A DNA stretch of 18,442 nt from Bacillota bacterium (GTDB lineage Bacteria > Bacillota > Clostridia > Acetivibrionales > DSM-1351), in the NCBI GenBank assembly GCA_023391425.1, contig JAEWAX010000057.1, positions 1 to 18,442 of the forward strand, given 5' to 3'. Positions 1 through 7,754 of this stretch are shown one piece after another. The stretch's first letter is position 1, and each line of letters begins with the position of its first letter. Position numbers and translations under genes: made by a program. The notes beneath the pieces were generated by a model. It did no database searches. It was given only the letters and a program-made list of their open reading frames with translations, and was not told where the DNA came from.

Positions 1-115
1 CAACATAACGTATGAACATAGTGTTCCTATGTTTTACTTAGCAGATTCTATTAACAATCAATCACAAGCATGTAATGTAGAAATATTTATATTCAAGTAG
101 TTTACATCCTTAGAT
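1..115. repeat. Direct repeat copy A, downstream of the HNH gene
   Basis: This is a diverged direct repeat of 2608-2735. Positions 1-36 match 2608-2643 with two mismatches, including the palindrome GAACATAGTGTTC. After a 6-bp indel, the block from 40 onward (AGCAGATTCTATTA...) matches 2653 onward with scattered substitutions, through CAAGCATGTAAT and TATTCAA to about 113. Copy A starts at the window edge, so its true left end is unknown. The two copies bracket the HNH gene and the recombinase fossil. Confidence 0.8.
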
Positions 116-155
116 GAATAAATTCATAATGCTTGTTATACATTTTCATCAACTA

Positions 156-2321
156 TCAATCTATTAACAAATGCTTATTAGTATAGACCCTAAGGAATTC
201 TCCAGAATCAGATAGCAAGTATACTTCTCCTAAATCATTCTTATATAATTCCTTAAATCCATTTTTATGATAATGAACATATGAATGATGGTGACTACAT
301 AAAATGATTGCATTTGAATAGCTATCTAATTCTTCATTTGATTCATCCTTGAGGTTTTCTGGTAATAACGCATTTGAGATGTATTTAATATGGTGTAACT
401 CAACATATGCTTTTCCATTATTCATTTCTATTATTGGTGCTATAAACCCATTACCTTTAGGGTCGCATAATTGACATCTATAATTATATAATCTCTTCAA
501 TTTTGATACGAGTTGTTTATTTCTCTCGACTCTTTCATTTGGTACAGATATATTTATGTTTAAAGAACCTTGAATTTCTTTAATTTCACTTAATAACTTT
601 TTATCAAAATCATTAACATCATATTTTTCAGAGTCAGAATCATCATTACTTTCATTAGTATAATTACTACTATTATTAAAATTATGACTATCTCTTCTGA
701 TATACCCATATATTCCAAGCCATTCATCCATGGTCTTATTTTCCATGTCTGCAACCTTGCGTATCTCATAATTAAGCGTATCATTGTTTGTTAAATCAAT
801 AACCCCATTTGTCTGTATTTCGTTTATTTTATCTAATACTTTTTCAATAAGTGTATTAGTTTTATCTACTAGGTATGGAGTATATATATAACTGTCTGGT
901 AATTCTTTAGAAGTAATTCTAATATAACCTATTTGGTTAAGTAATTCGTTTAAAGACATTTTATGATTCCAAGCATATGCAGAAAGCCTTTTAGTAAAAG
1001 TCTCAGTTGTTTTTAAATAAACTTTTTTATCTTCAACGATGTAATATTTATCTAATATATTGATATATTCGCTTATTGAATTGGTTTCTCTATGTAGTTC
1101 TTTTTTTCTTTGTGGCCGATAGATATATCCATATGAACTAATTAGTTCCCCTAGAGATGACATATTTCTATTTTGAAATTCTCTTCTCAATTTCATATAA
1201 TCTGATTTGTTGTGATTTAAGGATGGTATAGATACATACTTATGTTTTTCATCATATACATTTTTTTTAATTATCTCAAGTATATCTGCTTCGTTTGGTT
1301 TTCTACTGACTAAATCATATCCAGTCAAATATTTCACATATTCGAGTTTCTTTGTCTTCTCACCATTTGGAGAATAAGAATGTTGCCCAATATTGATTAA
1401 TCTATTTATTTCATCTCCAATAAATTCGATTTCCTCGTTGTCATTTATCTTCCAAGATGTTTCATTGTCATCCATATAATTGAGAACTTGAAAATCCTTG
1501 TTATTATATTTAATTAAGCCTTTAACCTCAATCATTTCTATAATATAATCTGGCAATGAAAGAAAGCATTTTGCTGTATAGTCTTTTGATATTATTATTG
1601 CACAATCGCTATAATCTGAAATACTTTCTTCTTTCTTTTTGACAATTCGTACAGTATATCCGTTCTCTGTGTTCTCAAATAATCTTTTGTTGATGGTATT
1701 GGTTACTGCATCTAGTTCATCATCTTCCAGTATTTCTTTCATAAGTTCGGTGTTATTATCAATTTTAAAATATGTTGGACACTTTCTTATATATTCCCTC
1801 GATACACCAACTGATTCAGCAAATTTCTTTTGGTTAAACACAAAATGATTTATTAACTCGGCTACAGCAAATTTATCATAATATCCCTTTATTCTATCTG
1901 TATTTATTTTGGTTGTATATAAAGGGATAGCTTTACTTGAACGGTTTTTAAAAGTAAATCCATTACTAATTAGATATTGAGAAGGAGTCATTTTCCGATT
2001 CAAAAGAGACATTAATCTTTGATACATAGTGTAATTTTGCGTCTTATAATCAGCGATACTATCTATTATTTTTTCAGGGTAAAGGTTTAGTGTTGTAATT
2101 AATATATCATCTAGCGTCATTGATATGTTTTTTCTAGGTTTAAATGAAAATCCCCAAGAGTATATCAATTCAATATAATCCTTATTATGATTTCTTGCAT
2201 AAGCCTTTATTCTGTTATACAATCTAATATCTTTTACAGACAAACCTTCAGCATTCATATCTGTGAACAATTTGAGTAAATCAGATTTTAACCTATCCTC
2301 GGTTTTGTTTTTCTCTACCAT
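156..2321 (-). CDS. HNH endonuclease with repeated N-terminal modules
   Basis: This 721-aa protein has a C-terminal HNH nuclease domain at about residues 605-690: a CxxC pair (C616, C619), the HH of ELHHIKY (H643/H644), N670, C675 and the cluster CSHHHSYVHYH (675-685). This is the metal-finger HNH fold that cuts DNA. Before it lie five diverged repeats, each ending in a helix and an aromatic Gly turn, at about 34-62, 99-127, 374-403, 442-470 and 516-543. Examples are AYARNHNKDYIELIYSWGF and AYAWNHKMSLNELLNQIGY. Such repeats often give DNA recognition in HNH and homing-type proteins; that role is inferred here. Residues 140-340 do not resemble a family I know. A strong Shine-Dalgarno (AAAGGAGGA) precedes the ATG. 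Likely a restriction, defence or homing nuclease of the element. Confidence 0.85.
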   Translation of the reverse strand: MVEKNKTEDRLKSDLLKLFTDMNAEGLSVKDIRLYNRIKAYARNHNKDYIELIYSWGFSFKPRKNISMTLDDILITTLNLYPEKIIDSIADYKTQNYTMYQRLMSLLNRKMTPSQYLISNGFTFKNRSSKAIPLYTTKINTDRIKGYYDKFAVAELINHFVFNQKKFAESVGVSREYIRKCPTYFKIDNNTELMKEILEDDELDAVTNTINKRLFENTENGYTVRIVKKKEESISDYSDCAIIISKDYTAKCFLSLPDYIIEMIEVKGLIKYNNKDFQVLNYMDDNETSWKINDNEEIEFIGDEINRLINIGQHSYSPNGEKTKKLEYVKYLTGYDLVSRKPNEADILEIIKKNVYDEKHKYVSIPSLNHNKSDYMKLRREFQNRNMSSLGELISSYGYIYRPQRKKELHRETNSISEYINILDKYYIVEDKKVYLKTTETFTKRLSAYAWNHKMSLNELLNQIGYIRITSKELPDSYIYTPYLVDKTNTLIEKVLDKINEIQTNGVIDLTNNDTLNYEIRKVADMENKTMDEWLGIYGYIRRDSHNFNNSSNYTNESNDDSDSEKYDVNDFDKKLLSEIKEIQGSLNINISVPNERVERNKQLVSKLKRLYNYRCQLCDPKGNGFIAPIIEMNNGKAYVELHHIKYISNALLPENLKDESNEELDSYSNAIILCSHHHSYVHYHKNGFKELYKNDLGEVYLLSDSGEFLRVYTNKHLLID

Positions 2322-2330
2322 TGAATAGTT

Positions 2331-2365
2331 TCCTCCTTTTTTACAATATTAACACATTTATTATA
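2331..2365 (-). promoter_or_regulatory. Putative promoter and ribosome binding site of the HNH gene
   Basis: On the minus strand a TATAAT hexamer (plus 2360-2365) stands about 40 bp before the start codon and is followed by AAAAAAGGAGGAAAC. No good -35 box is seen 17 bp upstream, so the promoter is tentative. The ribosome binding site is clear. The HNH gene therefore seems to be its own unit rather than part of the upstream operon. Confidence 0.45.
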
Positions 2366-2452
2366 CAGTAATGATGGATTTATAAGAAGTTATTTAGGAA
2401 TTCATCAAAATCATAATATTGAGGATTAATTTTTTCCATATGTATCATTCCA

Positions 2453-2600
2453 TTATCTTATTTCTCTAACAAGAGTAGATTCTCTTATTTGGGTCATTCT
2501 CTCAACTTCTGTATATGAATGTTCAGAAAGTAACCAAGTGCCATAGTTATTTGATAGTCTACATTCTTTAACTCCACATTTAGTTGAACCACAAAATACT
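2453..2600 (-). pseudogene. 3' fossil of a serine recombinase gene
   Basis: The end of this stretch reads SEHSYTEVERMTQIREST and then LVREIR. This closely matches the C-terminal helix-turn-helix of the intact recombinase at 4855-5457 (KEHSYTEVEKMTKISKST, then LVREKR). Just upstream, a different frame reads YQITMAL against TQIDMAL of the intact gene, so a single-base shift lies near 2535. Further upstream a VKE motif resembles the GRPKE hinge. No catalytic domain remains. It sits between the HNH promoter and repeat copy B, which suggests it was left by recombination that brought in or duplicated a cassette. Confidence 0.75.
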
Positions 2601-2607
2601 TTACATA

Positions 2608-2735
2608 CAACAAAACATATGAACATAGTGTTCCTATGTTTTAATTGAAACAAGCATATTCTAATAGCAATCATTTTCAAGCATGTAATACAGACTTATT
2701 TGTATTCAATTAACTTACATCTCTGGATGCTTAGA
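2608..2735. repeat. Direct repeat copy B
   Basis: This is the second copy of the repeat at 1-115. It lies between the end of the DUF4062 gene and the recombinase fossil. It carries the same palindrome (GAAC at 2621-2624, GTTC at 2630-2633) and the downstream block AGCATATTCTAATAGCAATC. The rest of the intergenic region (2736-2806) shows no further signal that I can support. Confidence 0.8.
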
Positions 2736-2806
2736 TTTTGGACTATGAAATACAACTCATTGTTCTGAGTTATTATAATCTCAATCTATTTTTCTGTTCT
2801 GATAAC

Positions 2807-3756
2807 TTATGATATTGGTAATGGATGTGCTTCGCAATAACGTAAGAATGCAAATCCTTCTTTAGTTGTTTTAATTTTCTCATATGTATGACCTGCAATT
2901 TTATTTGCTTCAACTAATCCATATATCATTAGCTTAGGTGCAACATTAAAATAAAGAAAAGAGTCTTCCTCATCAGTATCATACCTATTTGTAACACCTG
3001 TTGCAAAAGTATTTTGGTATACTACAAATATTTTATATGCTGAGACTTTTATGTCTTCTTGCCCCTTTGTAATTTCTTTGCTAAGGGTTAATTTAACTTT
3101 GAGTAAAGCAGTTCTTATTTCTTCATAGTTATTATCTTTAACACTCCTTGTTTGCTTTTTACCCTTTTCTAATTCCTTTTTGAGTTTTTCATTCTCTTTC
3201 ATTAACATAGAGTTTTGTGAAATCAATTCATCAACCTTACCAAATTCTTTTCCAGCAATCCAACCAGATAATTTGTATCTCTTACTGAAATCAGAAGAGT
3301 AGTATGAATAGCTAATTGTATATCCTTTTTATCTTCAAAAAACTTAGACATTTTGCTTAACACTAATTTCTTAAACTCAATTAGTTTGTCTTTATTTTTC
3401 GTTTCTAAAACTTCTTTACCTTGTATACTTGCTTTTTTAAATAATGCCTTTTCATCAATAACTACTGCAAAGACAGGTAGTCCTTTACTAATTGCATATT
3501 CATATTCTAAATGAATATAGCTTTTTCCTGTTTTAGGTTCAATTGAACCATATCTACCACCCAATATTAACATGTAAACATCTGATTCATCAATCCACCG
3601 TTGAATTACTTCAAGCTGAGATTCATTACCAGCACTAAAAAGTTCCATTCCTGCTGGTATATGTCCTGCGGAAAGTATTGCTTCGACCGCTGCTTGCCGT
3701 TCTTCTATCATATCAGTATATGTAGATGAGATAAAAACTTGTAGCTTTTTGTTCAT
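2807..3756 (-). pseudogene. DUF4062 domain protein, split by one frameshift
   Basis: Residues 1-155 from the ATG at 3756 form a DUF4062 domain: QVFISSTYTDMIEERQAA near the N-terminus, then DVYMLILGGRYG (59-70), SYIHLEYEYA and LPVFAVV. This domain has a TIR/Rossmann-like character and is found in stand-alone and STAND-type defence proteins. Near 3290-3298 the frame breaks after HTTLL. In another frame the protein continues without a stop as DFSKRYKLSGWIAGKEFGK, then a coiled coil (MLMKENEKLKKELEKG) and a conserved-looking C-terminus ending at 2807. Restoring one base gives about 316 aa. In the present frame the protein stops at 3223 after a nonsense-like tail. The start at 3756 has the ribosome binding site GAGGGAGTGG. 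An in-frame earlier start at 3795 would overlap the upstream gene by 14 bp. The lesion could be a mutation or a sequence error; no classical slippery heptamer is present. Confidence 0.8.
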
Positions 3757-3781
3757 ATTTCCACTCCCTCTAAGGTTACAT

Positions 3782-4801
3782 TCAAATTTTATCATAAGTG
3801 CTTATACCTCTAATCATATGATTAATATATCTATTTCTATCTAGTTCTTTAGTTGTATTAACCTCAGCTTGACAATCATTATAAATATCTTCTTGCTGAC
3901 CAGTAAAATCCATTACTATTGATTGATTCATTCCATTTAAAATCATTTGAATGATGGCATACTTTTGTATCCCTGTGGGTGTAAATTGATTTTTCTCTAA
4001 GTAATTACTAGAAGAGGCAATATACTTTTTCTTGATTTCAGCTAACTTATAAGTTATATAAGCATGTTTAATCTGAGTATTATTTCCAGTAACAAATAAT
4101 AACTTGGAATCTAAGTCCCTTTTACTTTTTCTTAATGCTATATATGTATCAATATCTTCTGATAATGTGTAAGGTAACTCTAGGTAAACGCTTCTTTTCA
4201 CAACCCTTTTATATTCTATCTTAAGAGTTTTTTGCTTATCATTATAATCGCTAATGAGTAACTGAGATATCGTATCATGGCTAAATCCATATAGTATAAA
4301 AAGCTTAATAATTATTTTTACTTGTAGAGGCTTAATCTTTTTACTATTAGATGTTTTTAAGTAATTGATTATGAAATCAAATTGTTCTTTATCTATAGAA
4401 GGATTTACTTCACGTTCCCTTAACTCAACTCCATCATTTGTTAATTTTTCTTGAACATCATTACTTAAAACCGTAAAAGGTTTGAATTTCATTAAAGTAG
4501 GGTTTGGAAAACTTTCAAACAAAAGTTCATCAAATAATCTGTTTAATGAGATTAAGTAGTCATCAATTGCGGATATACTTTCCACATTTTCGTTATTCAT
4601 TACATAATACATTGTTGCCTTAATAATGTCACTTCTTGTAAATTCATCTTTAAAAAGTCTATCAACATTATTATCAGTACTTTTATTTTCCATGATATAT
4701 GGTATCAAGTAATCCCTTAGTTTGGGAATATACATATTAAACTCATCTTTAGTTAAATGACTTCCAAACTCATTAATGAGGCTATACAGCTTATTTTTCA
4801 T
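3782..4801 (-). CDS. Tyrosine-recombinase-like protein lacking catalytic residues
   Basis: This 339-aa protein has the layout of a tyrosine recombinase. An N-terminal helical region (about 50-105, with AIDDYLISLNRLFDELL) resembles the core-binding domain. A C-terminal region (about 135-310) resembles the catalytic fold. The expected active-site positions are changed. In box I, the usual GLR is replaced by YGFSHDTISQLL. In box II, the usual HxLRH is replaced by TPTGIQKYA (274-282), and LGH by FTGQQ (299-303). Only a candidate Tyr (Y307) remains. I infer a DNA-binding, non-catalytic role. It begins 53 bp after the serine recombinase gene with the ribosome binding site GGGAG, and is probably in one operon with it and with the DUF4062 gene. 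Confidence 0.65.
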   Translation of the reverse strand: MKNKLYSLINEFGSHLTKDEFNMYIPKLRDYLIPYIMENKSTDNNVDRLFKDEFTRSDIIKATMYYVMNNENVESISAIDDYLISLNRLFDELLFESFPNPTLMKFKPFTVLSNDVQEKLTNDGVELREREVNPSIDKEQFDFIINYLKTSNSKKIKPLQVKIIIKLFILYGFSHDTISQLLISDYNDKQKTLKIEYKRVVKRSVYLELPYTLSEDIDTYIALRKSKRDLDSKLLFVTGNNTQIKHAYITYKLAEIKKKYIASSSNYLEKNQFTPTGIQKYAIIQMILNGMNQSIVMDFTGQQEDIYNDCQAEVNTTKELDRNRYINHMIRGISTYDKI

Positions 4802-4854
4802 TGCTACACTCCCATGTGCTAAATTTCTGTTTAATGCAACGCAAATACAACTTA

Positions 4855-5457
4855 TTATAACATATTTGTAAGTTTATTGATATATTTATTGCTTGACTTC
4901 CTTTTTTCCCTAACTAATGTAGACTTACTTATCTTAGTCATTTTTTCAACTTCTGTGTATGAATGTTCTTTTAATAGTTTAAGTGCCATATCAATCTGGG
5001 TTTGAGTGTATTCTTTTGGTCTACCTTCCCTAAAATCTGGCTTTGTCTTTGCTATTGCCTTACCTGTTTGCGTCCTCTCAATTATAGTGTTCCGTTCCAT
5101 TTCTGCTACCGCAAGCAATGTAGTTAAGAAGAATTTCCCCATTGATGTATTTTCAAGCAAACCAACATTTAGTACATGAACAGCCACACCTTTATCAAAT
5201 AACTGTTGAACTATTTGTATGCCTTCTACAGTGTTCCTAGCAAGCCTATCAAGTTTAGTTACCACTAATGTATCACCCTGCTTAAGCAAGCCAATTACTT
5301 TATTAAATACTGGTCTTTCAGTTGTTGCGCCAGTATATTGTTCAACTTCTATTTCTGCATTTTCATATCTCTGCTTTATTTCATTCATTTGTACTTCGAT
5401 TGAATGTCCTTCTTTTAACTGTCCTTTTGTTGATACTCTTGCATAGCCGATAATCAT
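4855..5457 (-). CDS. Serine recombinase (resolvase/invertase family)
   Basis: This 200-aa protein has the full catalytic domain of small serine recombinases. YARVSTKGQ carries the nucleophile Ser9 and R7; TKLDRLARN carries R71 and R74; AEMERNTIIERTQTG (118-132) is the E-helix start. A GRPKEYTQTQ hinge leads to a C-terminal helix-turn-helix (about 152-185). The length fits the resolvase/invertase subgroup rather than the large serine integrases. It would recombine a dimeric short site by a covalent phosphoserine intermediate. Which site it acts on is not known; the nearby inverted repeats and the direct repeats at 1-115 and 2608-2735 are candidates. It is the first gene of an apparent three-gene operon and its promoter is excellent. 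Confidence 0.95.
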   Translation of the reverse strand: MIIGYARVSTKGQLKEGHSIEVQMNEIKQRYENAEIEVEQYTGATTERPVFNKVIGLLKQGDTLVVTKLDRLARNTVEGIQIVQQLFDKGVAVHVLNVGLLENTSMGKFFLTTLLAVAEMERNTIIERTQTGKAIAKTKPDFREGRPKEYTQTQIDMALKLLKEHSYTEVEKMTKISKSTLVREKRKSSNKYINKLTNML

Positions 5458-5520
5458 TAATAATCACTCCATTCCTCAAATTAGTTTTGACCATAAGTTC
5501 TGATTACGTTGTATGTATTG

Positions 5521-5549
5521 ATTATACGTCATCAATTTGACGGTGTCAA
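5521..5549 (-). promoter_or_regulatory. Perfect consensus promoter of the recombinase operon, with embedded inverted repeat
   Basis: On the minus strand TTGACA (plus 5544-5549) and TATAAT (plus 5521-5526) are separated by exactly 17 bp. Both hexamers are perfect matches to the housekeeping sigma consensus. The spacer contains CGTCA-N6-TGACG (5527-5531 and 5538-5542), which looks like an operator. TGACCAT also recurs on both sides (about 5488 and 5567). Strong repression, perhaps by the recombinase itself, is likely since the promoter is otherwise fully active. Confidence 0.85.
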
Positions 5550-5585
5550 TACTGTTAAGTTATGACCATGGTATTACTTATAACA

Positions 5586-5654
5586 GTAGGGGTGGTTTAC
5601 TACATTACGAATGTAAATGAGTACTCAATCTGGCTGGGGGTGGCTATCAATTAC
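5586..5654 (+). repeat. Duplicated non-coding element, copy 1
   Basis: This element has TTTACTACAT (5596-5605), then 25 variable bases, then TGGCTGGGGGTGGCTATCAA and TTAC (5631-5654). Copy 2 at 6481-6549 has the same two blocks with the same 25-base spacing; the 10-mer is identical and the 24-mer has three differences. Each copy lies about 190-200 bp before an open reading frame on the plus strand. Strand is assigned from that context. It could be a structured leader RNA or a set of protein-binding sites. Confidence 0.7.
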
Positions 5655-5788
5655 TACTATGAACGATTATTATTCGTATGTAGAATAATACTGTGTTTAT
5701 TAACTTTTGATACTGCTAAGCAGTCTATATTTGATTGAAGATATACTATCCAACATAACGTACTATATTATCAAAGGAGATGTTGAAT

Positions 5789-6476
5789 ATGTATCAAAGG
5801 AACGGAACACAGGGAGGTAATCAATCCTCCCTAGTACCACAATTATTTAATTATGAGGGTGCAAGTGTAAGGGTAGTAATGGTTGATGGTAACCCTTGGT
5901 GGGTTGGTAAGGATGTAGCAGATGTGTTAGGGTATGTAAATAGCAGTAAAGCTATTATTAATCATGTTGATGACGAAGATAAGACAATGGTAATGTTACC
6001 ACAATCCCAAAATGGGAATCTGGTCACACAGACAGCTTTGATTAATGAATCTGGATTGTATTCTCTGATATTTGGTAGCAAGCTTTCATCTGCAAAGGAA
6101 TTCAAGCGTTGGGTGACAAGTGTAGTCCTCCCTTCAATCAGAAAGACAGGAAGCTACTCAGTTACACCACGAGTACCTAAAACGTTTAAAGAAGCTTTAC
6201 TGCTTGCCGTAGAACAACAGGAATAGATTGAACAGTTAGAAGCTTGCACTTACAGAGACTATTGAGGAACAACAGCCTAAAGTTGAGTACTTTAATAATG
6301 TGCTTGCCACTGAGAACTCTATATCAGCTTCAATGGTTGCTAAGATACTCGGTTTCCCTTCTGCTATGAGATAAAACTACCTTCTCAAGATGTTTAAGGT
6401 TAAGTACAAACTTAGTGGTGAATGGACACTGTATCGCAAGTATACTGACTGTGGTATAGTTGTTTGCGTAACGTGA
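5789..6476 (+). pseudogene. Bro-N/KilAC phage antirepressor, inactivated
   Basis: The ATG at 5789 has AAAGGAG 9 bp before it; the in-frame ATG at 5780 overlaps that site, so 5789 is preferred. The N-terminal part is a Bro-N domain (NPWWVGKDVADVLGYVNSSK, INESGLYSLIFGS, FKRWVTSVVLPSIRKTG), a DNA-binding domain of phage antirepressors. The frame ends at TAG (6224-6226), where CAG is the likely ancestor. A frameshift near 6242 follows. The other frame then reads LALTETIEEQQPKVEYFNNV, a typical start of a KilAC (ANT) domain. A TAA at 6372-6374 interrupts this before NYLLKMFKVKYKLSGEWTLY. With at least three lesions, only a truncated 145-aa Bro-N protein could be made. Confidence 0.88.
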
Positions 6477-6480
6477 TAGG

Positions 6481-6549
6481 TTGGGGGGAGTTTACTACAT
6501 AAAAATTATATTAGTACCTATCATATGGCTATGGGTGGTTATCAATTAC
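6481..6549 (+). repeat. Duplicated non-coding element, copy 2
   Basis: This is the second copy of the element at 5586-5654, with TTTACTACAT at 6491-6500 and TGGCTATGGGTGGTTATCAA then TTAC at 6526-6549. It begins just after the end of the antirepressor remnant and lies about 190 bp before the membrane protein gene. In this copy GGGT (6533-6536) could pair with ACCC (6547-6550), a pairing not conserved in copy 1. Confidence 0.7.
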
Positions 6550-6635
6550 CCCTCATATAATTCTAGCTGTATGTAATAGCTGAAATTATTTACCTTTGAA
6601 ATACATTCGAATAAATAACAATATGTACCATTTTA

Positions 6636-6644
6636 TGTTATAAT
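6636..6644 (+). promoter_or_regulatory. Extended -10 promoter of the membrane protein gene
   Basis: TGTTATAAT matches the extended -10 form TGnTATAAT and lies 28 bp before the ATG at 6672. The -35 region is poor, which an extended -10 can tolerate. Confidence 0.6.
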
Positions 6645-6671
6645 AGACTAAAATATCTACTGGAGAATACA

Positions 6672-7754
6672 ATGTATAAAAAATTTTTAAAAGATATTAC
6701 TTCTATGCTTTTACTTATAGCTATTGTTCTTTTTTCCCCATTATATATAATCTACTTAATATACAGTCTGGCAAACGGGGGAACTATATTAGGATTTAAG
6801 TTGCCATTTATTCCAATAAGCTTTGAGGATATTAAAGTGTCTGAATACATGGCTATGTATGTGGGGTTAATAGGTTCAGAAGTAGCTGCTATCTTAACAT
6901 ATTCAATTTACAACTCCACTACAATAAATGAAAGAAAAAGAGAAAAACAGATTAAAGAAGAAAAGATAACTTTAAGCAGACAAAAAGTATACAATGACTT
7001 GGTAGATTCACTTAATTATTTTTTTGAATGGTATTTAAGTTATCCAAACGAACATCCAAAACACTTTCCAATTTGTGATGGCTGGGATGATTTGATATTA
7101 AATTTAGATTTAGATGAAAAAGACATTGGCATTTATAAAGATTTGTATCGCAGCATCGATGAAATAAATACAATAATGGAAAAAGGAAAGTATCCAGAAG
7201 CCATCCGAAGCATAGAACAGTTTTATCTGAAGGTTTCAATGGAATTTTATTCAGTTTATCATCTGCAAATAGGAAAGCAAATAACTATCAATAGCATCCT
7301 AAAACCTTCGTATATAAAGGTAATCAAAAATTTATCACCCTTCGGGAATGGATTTAAACAGTCCTTCAAATATAAGAATGGTAACACTTTATATACTGTA
7401 GATTCCGAAATATTCACTGTTTATAATGAAGATGGCAGTTTATTATGTAAATGTTCTTTTAAAAATAAGAAACCATTTGACGGTTATGCTAAATTATTTA
7501 AAAAAACTATTTTATGGTATGATGGTCATTTTAAAAACGGTTTGGAAATATGTGGTACATATTACAGTTGTTTGCTTGATGAAAATGGTGATTTAAAGGG
7601 TGGTATGCCACTATTTGCATCAAGATTTAAACCCACAGATGTTATTGCAAATAGTAGTAAAACGTACGTTAAAGTTGCAGATGTAGCTCTTAGAAATAAT
7701 GAATACATTATCGAAAAACATTCTATAAAAACTGGAATTCAATCAGTGATTTGA
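6672..7754 (+). CDS. Two-TM membrane protein with large cytoplasmic domain, function unknown
   Basis: This 360-aa protein starts at an ATG preceded by CTGGAGAATACA. Two hydrophobic helices are visible at about residues 11-33 (MLLLIAIVLFSPLYIIYLIY) and 59-81 (YMAMYVGLIGSEVAAILTYS). A charged helical segment follows (NERKREKQIKEEKITLSRQK, 86-105), then a helical domain to about 210. The last 130 residues have short beta-like units resembling MORN/YwqK-type repeats (KYKNGNTLYTVDSE, PFDGYAKLFKKTILWYDGHF). Two N-terminal TMs, a charged coil and a soluble domain resemble the general layout of putative phage abortive-infection membrane proteins. I cannot place it in a family, and the defence role is only an inference from layout and accessory location. 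Confidence 0.8.
   Translation: MYKKFLKDITSMLLLIAIVLFSPLYIIYLIYSLANGGTILGFKLPFIPISFEDIKVSEYMAMYVGLIGSEVAAILTYSIYNSTTINERKREKQIKEEKITLSRQKVYNDLVDSLNYFFEWYLSYPNEHPKHFPICDGWDDLILNLDLDEKDIGIYKDLYRSIDEINTIMEKGKYPEAIRSIEQFYLKVSMEFYSVYHLQIGKQITINSILKPSYIKVIKNLSPFGNGFKQSFKYKNGNTLYTVDSEIFTVYNEDGSLLCKCSFKNKKPFDGYAKLFKKTILWYDGHFKNGLEICGTYYSCLLDENGDLKGGMPLFASRFKPTDVIANSSKTYVKVADVALRNNEYIIEKHSIKTGIQSVI

Noticed and set aside
14..26. LexA (SOS) box
   Set aside because: Gram-positive LexA sites have GAAC-N4-GTTC; all three palindromes here have a 5-bp spacer.
1..5762. CAACATAACGTA at 1-12 and 5751-5762 as ends of one element
   Set aside because: The match is exact but only 12 bp, and position 1 is the window edge, so it cannot be told from chance.
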